A stretch of 64,000 nucleotides of DNA from Strongylocentrotus purpuratus (taxonomy: Eukaryota; Echinodermata; Echinoidea; Camarodonta; Strongylocentrotidae), in NCBI RefSeq assembly GCF_000002235.5, contig NW_022145607.1, forward strand, positions 36,984,529-37,048,528. The letters run 5' to 3'. Below are positions 27,601 to 41,317 of this stretch, in pieces (position 1 is the stretch's first letter; every line of letters begins with the position of its first letter). The translations under genes and the position numbers were made by a program. The notes under the pieces were generated by a model that saw only the letters and a list, made by a program, of their open reading frames with translations, was not told the origin of the DNA and made no database searches.

Positions 27601-30600
27601 CAACTCTACCTCCCTTCCCCTCTCTCTCCCACCCACCCACCAACTCTCCCTTCCTCTCTCTCTCTCCCACCCACCCACCAACGCTCCCTCCCTTCCTCTC
27701 TCTCTCTCCCACCCACCCACCAACTCTCCCTTCCTCTCTCTCTCCCACCCACCCACCAACTCTCCCTCCCTTCCCCTCTCTCTCCCACCCACCCACCAAC
27801 TCTCCCTTCCTCTCTCTCTCCCACCCACCCACCAACTCTCCCTCCCTTCCTCTCTCTCTCTCCCACTCATCCACCAACTCTCCCCCCTTCCTCTCTCTCT
27901 CCCACCCACCCACCAACTCTCCCCCTTCCTCTCTCTCTCCCACTCACCCACCAACTCTCCCCCCTTCCTCTCTCTCTCCCACTCACCCACCAACTCTCCC
28001 ACCCACCCACCAACTCTCCCTCCCTTCCCCTCTCTCTCCCACTCACCCACCAACTCTCCCACCCACCCACCAACTCTCCCTCCCTTCCTCTCCTACTCAC
28101 CAACTCTCCCTCCATCCCTCCCTCTCTCCCAACCACCCACCCACCAACTCTCCCTCCTTTCCTCTCCCACTCACTCACCCACCCACCAACTCTTCTTCCC
28201 TCCCTCCCTCCCTCCCCCTCCATTCTTCCCTCTCTCTCCTGCTATAAGAATAATGTTCAAAGAGATGGATATTTTTGCTTACAATGGATCTTCCGGCACA
28301 AGCTACATCTAATGAATGATCATAGTACTATGTACAAACAAAACTATACAAACTTTATCACTAAAATCTATGAAAGCTGTCATAAAAAAATAATCACAAA
28401 TATATCTAGTTGGGCAAAAACATCAACAATAAACAAATATTATGTCTAGATAAGTGTAAGCGTTTCGTATTACTGACTTTGTTATATTTTTTTTAAAAAT
28501 TAATTCATAGCCTGCTACATGTTCATGTAATTCTGGAAAAACTCTTCCCCTATCATCATATTTTGATTAACATTTATTTAAAAATTAATACGCTAATAGT
28601 CAATGTCACAGATAAATTCATCCCTATTTTCACGAAGTGACGGTAGTGAGGACAATCGTCACGCAAATTGAATGAGATTTTCCTCACTACCGTCACTTCG
28701 TGAAAATAGGAACGAATTGTGTCAAATGTAGTGCATGCTGACAGTCCAGAGAACTTCCAGGGACTACTCCTGAGGTATCCAATGTCCTTATCCTTCTAAA
28801 AAAAATTGTTTGTCTTCCTCACACCACTTCTAATCTTTAGTTCATTCTTTGTGGATTGAAGATTACCAAAAGAAGAAGAAGAACTGGAAAACAATTTCTA
28901 TAAACATACATAAAAGCTACAGGTGAATGGTGTGAACATGCTAGTACAACTACATGTGCGTGAAGAACTGCAAACTTTGGGTTTCTTTCACACTCTCTCA
29001 TACCTACCTGACTGATTAGTGCTAGTATCTTTGGGCATTTCACCGGTTAGTAAGGGTGCTGTTTATTGAAAGTTAAAAACTAGGAGTAAAGTTAGTGTCA
29101 ACCATTTCAACGACACCTGGAATTTAGCGACTTTGGTATGAAAAATGAGCCATCAAAATATAGAAATGAATCATGGGTACAAAATTTTCATCAAACATAA
29201 GCAAAGAAAATACAGTTGACTTCAAACATTTCAAATTTCATACTACAAGTAAATTAATTCAATGCCTTTTGTTTTCTTTTGCACAAGCTGCGCCTTGAGC
29301 ATTTGACTGTCAAGTCGATTTGGTGCCTTATAAATCATATGAATTATTATTTATTATTATTAAAACAGGAGGAGGTATAGGATTTCTTTATCATTAATTT
29401 TGCTTGCTTCAAAAGAGAGATACCACATTTGACTGAAATTAGGACAATTGTATTGATTATACATACAGAACTTTGGGGAAAAAAATCATTTGGTTAAGAG
29501 CACATCCCTATTGTTATGAGGAAGAAAACAAATTAACTTTGAATATGCAATTTCTTGCAATTTCCTGATATTTTTTGTGCGCCTTTCGTGCCATTATAGG
29601 CAGATATGTGCACTAAAGAACTCTACACCGGTAACTATTATTATCATCACCATGTTATTATGCCTTTAGATTTAATTTCCAATGTATATAAAAATCGAAA
29701 TCAGAGTATGGCATCTTGATTTTTCTTTGCAAATCGTATCAGAAATTTAGGTTTACACACTATCCGAGGGAGAAAAAGGAACAAAACATGTTAGTGCAAC
29801 AAAGTCCCGTCACAAATACAAGTTTAATAGAGTTTAGTACATGTAGGTAAACACTGGGGGACGGGGGGGGGGGGGGGGGGGGGGGACGGGGGATTCAAAC
29901 TTAAACAAAACCGACAATACAAAATATAACTGGATCAAGCCAATATTCAATTCAAGTTCAATCCATTATTTTTAGAAAAAGACTTACTTGACTTGGACCC
30001 AGTATCTCCTATGCAACGTGAAAGTGTGCGCATTAAAACAATAGGAGAGAGATCAAGGATCACGCAGAGTGTGCATTAAGATATAAAATATCTTGACTGT
30101 GTTATTCAGAAGAGTGTGCGATATGAATCAATAAATTCAGTCCTGTTTTGATAATCTGAAGCCTATATGCTTATCAATTTTAGCACTTTATATTTACGAA
30201 GTTTGAAACTCTAGATGGATCTTTATGTTAATGATCTGAAGATATGCAGAGATACAAATTGTAGGCTTCCAAAAAGACATATCAATTTTTGTTTGATATT
30301 TCTGAGTACACAGACTGCACTAAGAGTATGTGCATAGTGATTGCAAGTTGAAAGGAAATCACATAAAAAACGTTGAACTTTTTTGGACAAAAGTAAACAC
30401 TATCACCACAAATATAAACACAACTCAAAACATAAAACTTCTTTTGCAAGTAGTCATTCTCGGTGAAGATGCGTAGAACATCCTTCAAAAACCTGTACTT
30501 GTTTACGAAATCAATGAACATTAACGATGCAATGCAAACAAAGACAGACACAAAGACTTAAAAGCACACAAAAAACATTCACATCATGAGACTCATTATC

Positions 30601-33600
30601 TGCAATTGAACTGTAAACCATTTGAAATCAGCCATGTCCATATATTTCCATACATTTCCATATATATCGAGATATATCCATGATTTCCATTATTTTCATT
30701 ATCCCCATATATTTCCATAAATTTGCATATATTTCCATATATTTCCATATATAGATGTACTGTATCTGTAAAGTGCTTAGAGACGCTCTGAATGTACTCA
30801 GTGCTACATTTATATTTATCCAAAATATTATTATCATAATTTATGCCTACCGGTACAACATTTTCTACTTTGTATGAAAATTACAACAGAATTAAGAACA
30901 ACACTTACAGCTTGCCTATAAGCACACATAGTGACAGGTATATTAGAACATTTTGCAAGAAGCAGATAACATATAATAATCAATTGCCCACCACCAATCG
31001 TAAAATACGTATTTTACTTGGTTGGCAAGCTAGCATTAGGGCTTCTGATTGGGCGTGGGCCCCATTTCACAAAACTCGTCATCAGTGACAATGACAGTTT
31101 TTGTTATAAGCTAGTGAAATGATTGCTTCTGATTGGTTATCAGCAGATTTGTCACTGATTTTTGTTATTTGTCATTGAAAAAAGGCTTTGTGAAACAGGT
31201 CCCAGGTGTTGAAGCCTGTCTGTACTAGTTTAGCCAGGGGGATTAGACCTCCCTGCAAGGTCATTGACAGGTGGTTATCTCATCAAATCAGCTCCAATTA
31301 ACATAAGAAAAAGAGGATCATGGGGGACCAACAGGCACCGATTAGGCTTTATTTGCTATATAGAGGGCGCAAGTAGCTAGAAGTAGTGCAGTGGGGCTTT
31401 AAGAAAGAATGTACTTACTTTGCTTCCACTTGGAAGGGCTCTTCATCCCACCGCTGGACGATGTAGACTGTCGTCCAGACATCATGGAGGCCTCTTCGTT
31501 GGATGGTAGATGAAGAGACTTGTCTCCTTGGTAGTTTCCGACGGGTTTGTTCTTCCCTAGGAGGGCCATCACCATCTCCATCACTTGGAGGACGATGGGA
31601 GGTGGGTTGGTGAACGACTTGAGACGCTCGATGCATGGACGGTCCACCTTCTCTTTCCATTGCATTACCTGGTCAGTCACGCAAGGATTTCACGTTAATG
31701 TCCAATTTAAATATACATCCATTGTCTTATGCCTCAGTCACACCTTTGCGTATTTGGCTGGCGTATTGCTGCATTTTTATGGCAAGCCGCTTTAACATTT
31801 ATTCCTATTTCTTGATATCAAGAATTACCATTGCTTTACAACAGAAAATCATTTTTTGATATCAAGAATTCATTTCCTGATTTCAAGAAATAGGAATAAA
31901 TGTTAAAACGGCTTGTCATAAATATGCAGCAATACGCAAGCCAAATACGCAAAGGTGTGATTAAGGCATAAGTCATTGCATAATTTGAAAGTGTATTCAC
32001 ACACCTTTTTATGCGTTCACGCATGCCAAAGCATGAGATATTGAAACAATATTGTAGTCATCCAGGTATTCTTTTTAAAAACAAACTATGAAACATTGTT
32101 TTCAAAGTTGCAAGGTCATCCAGGTGCCATAGCGCAAAGCATGAAATACACCAGTTTTCCTGGTCAGCAAAAGCCTTCACACAAATAATACTAGTGATTG
32201 ACAATCATCCTCATCCACCAACTATATCTGCATCACGTGCAGTTTAAGGAAACACTTTAAAACTGTTGAATAGTAAGCTGAAGATAACTTGGCCTAGCTT
32301 CACAGGGAATGCGTGTCTTAGGCCAATGAAACACGATTGCAAGTTTCCTGTCACATTATTTTCAGCTAATAATGAGGCAACTATTTCATTATTCGTTATT
32401 TGCAAGATTCCTTTGTGTTAATATATTTTTAATTGTTTTCATAACAAACAGACTGAAAGTGTGATAAAAACAATGTTTTATGAAATTTTTCAAAATAATG
32501 AATTATTTTCAGATTTTCAATCAGAAACGTGGGCAAAAAATCATAATGCAGCCGGGCAACGGGAAACTCAATATTGAGTTATAAGGGCCTTCTCTAATGG
32601 ATTAAGTAGGTTTAGGATCCTACCTGATCATGTATTTTCTGTAGAGTGGCTCTGCATTCATCCATTTTCCTCCTGACGGTGGCGAGTTCTTCCTCTATAG
32701 CGACCTTCCTGGACTTGAGATTCTCCTCTCTCATACGATCAAACTCTCGATCATACTCATCCCTCTCATCTGAAAGTAAAGAGAAGTTTGGAGATCATTA
32801 TGTATGATATTTTTCCGGTGACAAGCCTGTGATAGGCCTTTGTTTGTCCCTCCACATATTGTTATGTTTGTTGTTATTTTGGTCTGTCGCAATGTTGTAC
32901 TACACCTTAAATTGTTGTTGAATTTCTTTATTACTAGATGGTTATGTTTATAGGTGGTTTTGTATGTTCGTATTCTCATATTTATCGAATTATGGACAGA
33001 ATGAATTAAATTGAATTGAAAGTTTGGGTATTGTTAGAAACAAACAAGGAAACTTATTATACTAACAATAAAAAGTAATGGTCTATACATGCACATGCCT
33101 TATGAAATAGAATGAGCGAGAGATAGAGAAAGGAAAGATTTAGAAGAGGAGGAGGATATGATACTATGCTATATACAAAAAGTATACAAAGGAAATCAAA
33201 AGAAGTATAAATGGAGAATGGACGATCTGAAGTTATTTTGTTGCTTATAAAGTGGTACCAACATTACAAGATTCAATCGGACGTATACAACACTGTGCCC
33301 TGTTTCGGTACACTGTCTTCAATCATGCATACATGTAGATCTACCAAGGACTAGATAAATGCCAGGATTAGTGACTGTCTGCAGTTTTCAAAAACTGTCA
33401 TTTGTAGCCGGATTTGATACTTTTTCACCATAATTTTACTACTCTTGAGGTATGATATCAATTTCCAGAGCAAAAATAATTGAACTGATGGGATGAAGTG
33501 AAGATGAAGAATCTATTAACTTAATGATTTGGCACCAGTCAACTTTTCTTTTGACTACTCTACATACAAAAGTAAAATCTCCCAATTATGAGCCCATGGG

Positions 33601-36600
33601 CCCGTTGCATAAAACTTACCATTGATTGTATCTTTGCCATCAATGGCAACTACCATGGTAACAGGGCTCAGCAGCCAATCAAAATCAAGGTTTCCATGGT
33701 AGTTACCATTGATGGCAAAGTTACCATAAATGGTACGTTTTGTGCTACGGGCCCAGTGCACCGTTTCCACTACTGTACTCTGTTCTGTAAAGCGCATATA
33801 GACATGCAATTATGCTTATGTGTTATACGCTATACAAACTAGATGGAACTTAGACTGCGCGCAGTCGAAAATGATGCCTCCGTCATAGAGCAATTACAAA
33901 CCAAAACACAAGAAATTTTTCAAATTCAAGTTTCATTGCAATCCACTAACAGGTTCTCAGAATATCGTGATTACAAGTAATTTCTCATATACATATATGA
34001 CCCTTTGATATTTGACCTCATGACCCTAAAATCTACTCAGTTCATTGGCTCTGCAAGATGTCCTGAGTTAAATAGTAATCCATCTTTCCCTAATGTAGTA
34101 CCAGCACCAGCTTCAAGATCTTTTGCTCCAGGCCCTCGTCATGAACTCTCTGATTTCTGCCTTGTATCCCTCTCACAAGTCAGGAAGCTCATCACTTCAC
34201 TTCCTTCTAAACACTGCAAGCTAGATCCGATTCCTACCTGGCTTCTAAAGGAAGTCCTCGATGAACTCCTTCCTCACATAACCAAACTGTTCAATCTCTC
34301 GTTATCATCCGGAATAGTTCCAGAGTCTTTTAAGACTTCTCTGCTTCTTCCCCTCCTAAAGAAGCCGAGTCTCGACACGAATGGACTTAAGAACTACAGG
34401 CCCATCGCAAACCTGCCATTCCTTGGGAAGGTTTTGGAACGTATTGTGTTACTACAGCTGAAAGCCCACATTGACAATCTCGGTTTGTTTCCAATCCACC
34501 AATCTGCCTATCGGAATCATCATTCTACTGAGACTGCAACTGTCAAGGTCCTAAATGACCTACTTCTAGCTGTAGATAAGGGTAATGAAGCTGTCCTCAT
34601 CTTGCTTGATTACACTGCCGCATTTGACACTATCAACCACGACCTGTTACTCCATCGCTTAGAGAACGACTTCTCCATCACCGGCACCGTACTTCAATGG
34701 ATTCGCTCCTATCTCATGCACCGAACTCAGAAGGTGATCATCAATGACACCAACTCGGAATCATTTCCCCTCATCTGCGGCGTTCCTCAGGGTTCCGTGG
34801 TCGGCCCCCTCCTGTTTATTCTTTACACCAGCCCTCTCTCAAATGTTATTAACCTTCATCAGAATATTCAACACACTATGTATGCAGACGACACCCAGAT
34901 TTATGTAACTCTTCACCCAAACAGCAGGACAGTAGCCGCGAACAAACTCACCAGTTGCCTCAATGAAATCAAAACCTGGTCTTTTCAAAACTGTCTCTGC
35001 CTTAATGATTCAAAATCTGAAATGATTCATATTACTTCTAAATTTCGGAACTCAGACCCCTTTCCTGATCTTGTTATGAGTGATGGCTCTCTCAGTTGTT
35101 GTGCTTCTGTGCGTGACCTTGGTTTAAATATTGACAGCAATCTTACTTTCAAACAACACATTAGTAATATTTGTAAGTCTGCTTCCTTTGGTATATATAA
35201 GATCAGTAGAATCAGGAGGCTACTTGACCGACCCACAACTTCAAAATTAGTCCATGCTTTTGTCTCGACCCATATCGATTACTGTAATTCTTCTCTTTCT
35301 GGCCTCCCTCAGTCACATCTAGTCCCACTTCAAAGGGTACAGAATAGCGCTGCTCGGCTTGTGACTCTCTCGCGTAAATCAGAGCACATAACTCCAATAT
35401 TGAACTCACTACATTGGCTTAAAATTCACCACCGCATATCCTTCAAAATTCTTCTCCTGTGCTATAAAGCTATCAATGGCTTAGCCCCCTCTTACCTTTC
35501 CGATCTCATATCCTTACGTTCCCGTACGTCGTCACGAACACTTCGTTCATCTTCCACATTACTGTTAACACCTGGACCCCGCACTAACACCCGGTATGGT
35601 GACCGCGCCTTTTCAGTTATTGCCCCCGCTCTCTGGAACAAACTGCCCGCCTTTATTCACTGCGCCCCCTCTGTATCTCAATTCAAATCTCTACTCAAAA
35701 CCTATCTTTTCAAATTGTAAATTGCAGTTGTGCGTCGGTCAATGGAGGTGCGCACCATATTTGTATTTGTCTTTATTTAGTTGATTGCCACTGTTTTTCT
35801 TACCTTATCTATGTTACTTTTGTATTTTTGCTTTTTCTTCTAATTTAATTCTACGGGTTATAGTCTTCTCTTAATCAGAACACTGTGCGCTTAGAAACAT
35901 CAGTATTAAGCGCCTAATAAATGTTATGTATTATTATTATTATTAGTTCTAATGAGAATGCGTTCACAAGCTATTTTTGCATACATAATGAGCCCATGAC
36001 ATTTGACCTTTGACCTCATGACCCAAGAATCTACTCAATTCATTGGCTCTGCAAGATACGTACATGATCTAAGTTTAGCAGGAATCCATCAATCTGTTCT
36101 AATGATAATGCGATCACAAGATATTTTTGCATACATAATGAGCCACATGACCTTTGACCTTGACCTCATGACCCCAAAATCTACTCAGTTCATCGGCTCT
36201 GCAAGTAACATACATGACCTAAGTTTGGCAGGAATCCATCAATCGGTTCTTGAGATAACTCGATCACGAGCTGTTTTTGCATACATAATGAGCCCTGTGA
36301 CCTTTGACCTGGTGACCCCAAAATCTAATCAGTTCATCGGCTCTGCAAGAAACATACATGACCAAAGTTTTGCAGGAATCCATCAATCGGTTCTTGAGAT
36401 AACGCGATCACGAGAATGGGACGTACGGACGGACAACCCGAAAACATAATGCCTCCGGCTACTTCGCAACAGAGGCATAAAAACGTTCAACTATTATTAT
36501 TATTAAAGTCTTGTTTCAATTGACCACACAGTTACCCCCTCACCATCGATCAGGAGCTGATCTTCAACCTCCTCATCACTCTCCACCTCGTTCATATGCA

Positions 36601-39600
36601 GGAATGCACTGAGACTGTTACTGGCCTCTGTATACTGAGCCTTGGTCTTCTCCAGGATGGTGGCCTTCCCAGTCAGCTGCTGGAGAAGGTCAGCCGTCCT
36701 CTTACTCGCCTCCTCGTAGAGGGTATGCAGACGACGGATGTCAAGACGCTTGTTCTTGCAGTCGCTGTAGGTTCGGGCCAAGCAGTTCAGTGCTTTCCTG
36801 CAGGTAGGTGATGTAAGAATAAATGATTCATGATCAAGTTCAAGTTCAATTCTATTGATCATGCACAATGACATGGCATAAAAATCATTTTCCGGCTGTT
36901 TCTCAATTTATATAACATCAATTAACATAATAAGAGTCAAGTTGACAAGCATAAAACACCTTGTATAATATGCCTGAAAAGTTGTGGATAAACTTTCCAT
37001 TGTACTTAATTCATTTATGAATGACTTGTTATGAGAGCAAGCATTATGTTTCACTAACTATCGTTCGTTCGTGTCTCCTTAGATCAAGATTACTGTAATC
37101 TTGATCTTCGGAGTAGTTGCTACAACCGGCCGTGTCAGACACGTTGCCCCGGGGTGTGAGATAGGACTCTTGTAGCGTGCCCCCATTTAAAACAATTATA
37201 CAGTTACAGTTAATAATACATTTAATTAATAGTATGAAACTATTAAAATTACTCTCATGTTACGGGAAACTAGATGGAATTCGAGTGCGTGCAGTCGAAA
37301 ATGATGCCTCCGTCATAGAGCAATTTTACAAACCAAAACAGAAGAAATTTTTCGGATTCAAGTTCAATTGTAATCCATTGACAGGTTCTCAGAATATCGT
37401 GATTACAAGTAATTTCTCATATACATATATATGACCCTTTGATCTTTGACCTCATGACCCTAAAATCTACTCAGTTCATTGGCTCTGCAAGATGTCCTGA
37501 GTTAAATAGTAATCCATCTGTCAGTTCTAATGAGAATGTGTTCACAAGCTATTTTTGCATACATAATGAGCCCATGATCTTTGACCTTTGACCTTATGAA
37601 CCAAGAATCTACTCAGTTCATTGGCTCTGCAAGTAACATACATGACCTAATTTTGGCAGGAATCCATCAATCGGTTCTTGAGATAACGCGATCACAAGCT
37701 GTTATTGCATACATAATGTGTGCTGTGGCCTTTGACCTTTGACCTCATGACCACTCAATCTAATCAGTTCATCGGCTCTGCAAGTAACATACATGACCTA
37801 AGTTTGGCAGGAATCCATCAATCGGTTCTTGAGATAACGCGATCACAAGCTGTTTATGCATACATAATGAGCCCTGTGACCTTTGACCTTTAACCTCATG
37901 ACCCCAAAATCTAATCAGTTCATTGGCTCTGCAAGATACATACATGACCAAAGTTTGGCAGGAATCCATCAATCGGTTCTTCAGATAACGCAATCACGAT
38001 CTGTTTTTGCATACATAATGAGCCCTGTGACCTTTGACCTTTAACCTCATGACCCTAAAATCTAATCAGTTCATTGGCTCTGCAAGATACATACATGACC
38101 AAAGTTTGGCAGGAATCCATCAATCCGTTCTTCAGATAACGCGATCACAAGCTGTTTTTGCATACCTAATGAGCCCTGTGACCTTTGACCTTTGACCTCG
38201 TGACCCCAAAATCTAATCAGTTCATCGGCTCTGCAAGATACATACATGACCAAAGTTTGGCAGGAATCCATCGATCGGTTCTTCAGATAACGCGATCACA
38301 AGAACGGGACGTACGTACGTACAGACGTACGGACGGACAACCCGAAAACATAATGCCTCCAGCTACTTCGTAACGGAGGCATAAAAATATTGCATATACA
38401 TATATTATGAATCAATCGATTTGGTCGATCCAGTTCGATGGCAGGCACTAACTATTAACAATAGACATATACATGAACATGTAGTGCTTGCGAAAGTTGA
38501 TGACTCTCCCTCTCTTTCTTTCTTATTGTAAAGTGAATATGGTAAGGTCAAGAAAGCATTAACCAAAGACTCAGTGACCTGAATTCACATAGGAGGTTCC
38601 CTTTAAACCGTAGTCTAAACAATGGTCTCAACCTTCACCACACGCTTAAAGAGGTTTTAAATATGTATTAAGCCAAATTAACCTCCTATGTAAATTCGGG
38701 CCATTATGCATGCAAGCTCAACTTATCTTTCATACTATAAAGTTTTTCCAAGAATGTAATAATTGTACTTCTTTCTTACTTGAGTCTGCCCACTTTGGCA
38801 GTATTCTCTTTGCTCTTGTTATTGTAGATGTATCTGAAGCAATCCATGAATCGTCGGAATGTTCTGGGACCAACAAAGAGCTCTTGCTTGCCAGGGTTTC
38901 CTTCTAAGTAGTGCTTTTGCTGCCAGAGAAAATAGACGGAAACACATAACATATTCTGCAAAACTAAAGCTGGTGGTCAACTATTGCAATATAAGTACTT
39001 GTTTGGCCATGGAGCTTAACATTGCAAAAAGAATTTGCATACAAAAACATCAATATTGGATTCAGGCGATTTGTAAACACAATGAGCCTGAAAAGAGAGG
39101 CAGAGAGTTTGGAGTGCAATGTGTTCTACAATAAAGAGCCTGCAAACAGTCCTCTAGACTGTCCCACTTCTGCCTCTATATCATTGTTTCTTGTTCTCTA
39201 ATTTATTTCTGTCTGTCTGTCTCTCTCTCTCTCTCTCCCATCCCTCCCTTCCCCTCTCTCCTCTTTCTCTCCTTTATATATTATTGTATGATTATGGTAT
39301 ACATGTATGTATAGATTTGTAAGATTTTTTTTTTTTTTTCCTTTTGTCATTCTACTTTGAAAGCTCCATGTAATTCAGCCCTTGGGCTACTACATGGAAT
39401 TTCTTTTTTGTATCATAATATCAATACTAAAATACCAAAAACAAAAATGGGGATAAGTCAAGGCCTGAAATGGCGCTATGGCCTGAACACAAGCATCTTT
39501 ATATGTCGTACCTTGATCCTCTCTTTCATGATGAGTTTGGTGTACGGGAGGTTGTCGACTCGCTGAGTGTGGACCTTGACGATCTCTTTCTTGCCATGTA

Positions 39601-41282
39601 ATTTGAGCGTAGTGAGTTTAATCTTGTCTTCCACACTCCCAGCCCAGGGTATCTGGTTGCAATCGCCCAGCGCAAAGCTGTGTATGGTCGACATACAGGT
39701 CACAAGGTTTTCTCTGAAAGAACACCAACAAAAGAGACATAAATATCACAATTCCTAAATTTTAACACAAAGTTGGTGAAAATGAACAGGAGTTTTTAAT
39801 CGAACAATTGAAGCAAAATAACACTAACAGTTTTTCTTATACTGCTACAATATTAAAAAAGAAATAATCATCTGAAATTTAAATTCAAATTCAAATTGGT
39901 CTCATAATAAAAATAAAATATGTTAGTGATTATAATGAAAAGTTTAAGGTGAAATGCTTAAATGAAAAAAAAAAAAAATGAATTGTACATTGTGTTGACA
40001 AATCAATATTTTCATTTTTTCTATTTTTCTCTTTTTTATTTTCGCTATTACTTGTTGAACTTTCTTACATCAAACGACATGTGGTACCGCAACAAAATGA
40101 ACAAAACAAAAATTTAAGTTATCTATTTGTGTACACCTTTTAGGACCTTTGATTCATCAAGGAGTTAAAATGTAGGTCTGTGTAACATGGTATAGCATAC
40201 ACGTCACTGGACTGTGGATTGGCATGACATGAATCTACAAAAGCCACTCTCCATCCAGGTGAAGTAAATGGGTACCAGGGCAGCTGGGCTAAATGCCAGG
40301 GTAATAATAATACTATGGTGGTGCCCTAGGATGGATGTGTGAAATATATATGTAGCTATTATAATCATTTATCATTCCTGATGGATAGAGGGTTCGTGGT
40401 CGAGTGGATATGTCACCTCACCATGGATCATAAGGTCCATGGTTCGAGTCCCGCTGTGGCACTAATGTCGTTTAGCAAGATATTAATCTATACTTGCCAC
40501 ACTCGACCCAGGTGAGGTAAATGGGTACCTGGTAGGATTATTTCTTGAAATGCACTGTGCGCTGTTAACGGCTGCCGGAGCTAAAGCTAGGGTAATAATT
40601 TCAAAAGCTCTTTGGCAGCTCATAGAGACATTGTATAATGTGAAAAGCACTATACAAGAACCGAATATTATTATTATATTACCTTGTTTCGATTGAGCTG
40701 TCCTTGGCTAAGTGATGCTTCTGGATGTAGTAACCTCCTTCTCCAAGCAGAGCACTCTGAGACCAATCACATACCCAGTTCATCTGCATACCACTCAACA
40801 GACCAGGGTATTGACTGTAAGAAAACAATGAGGTTATCATTAACATTTGTTATAAGTTATTTACTTTTAGAAAAAGGGTATTATTCAGTGCAAAGATGAA
40901 CCTGGAGAAGGGTATTCATGGAGCTTTCATTAAAAATATGATTTGAGAGTGTTTTTTCTAGACTAGCATGTCTTCAGCATGTACCACTTTGTTAATTCAT
41001 GTACGTCCTAGTACCTTTCCCTTTCTCTAACTTCTATTCTACACCATCTTCATCATCCTCATCACCAGCTTCATCATCAAAATCCTCAACACCATTACCA
41101 CTTTCATCAACAAGAAAAAAATTCTTTCACTGTCATCATCATCACTATCATCGCCACCATAGCCACCATGCACCATCACCATCATCATCATCAACAAGAA
41201 CATTCTTTCACTGTCATCATCATCTGCACTATCATTATCATCATTGCCACAATCAGAACAATTCTTTCACTATCACCACCAC

Positions 41283-41317
<35 letters not shown>

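Larger units (their letters stand above)
33839..36478. mobile_element. Element with 150-bp tandem core (copy A), split by a LINE
   Basis: It starts ACTAGATGGAACT, followed by CAGTCGAAAATGATGCCTCC, and ends CATAATGCCTCCGGCTACTT..GAGGCATAAA. The core holds units of about 150 bp with TGACCTTTGACCTCATGACC, CAGTTCATCGGCTCTGCAAG and GCATACATAATGAGCCC. It shares both ends with copy B at 37269-38385. The layout resembles non-autonomous elements with tandem cores (pearl-type, often assigned to Helitrons). A LINE occupies about 34086-35945. Confidence 0.8.

Noticed and set aside
27388-28223. Gly/Glu/Arg/Trp-rich open frames on the minus strand
   Set aside because: Produced by a pyrimidine minisatellite; all three frames are open because the repeat has few stop-forming words.
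36003-36449. Repetitive protein with FIGSA..IHDLSLAGIHQSVL
   Set aside because: Translation of the 150-bp tandem core; the unit is divisible by three so frames stay open, but no domain is present.
36536-36543. Alternative donor gtaact for exon 28
   Set aside because: It would shift the reading frame into stops in exon 29; the gtgagg eight bases earlier keeps phase.
35948-38385. CRISPR-like regular repeats
   Set aside because: The 150-bp units are direct tandem copies without short repeats and unique spacers, in a eukaryotic intron.
40385-40460. tRNA gene
   Set aside because: tRNA-like head of a SINE with shared body and (ATT)n tail; the acceptor stem does not close.
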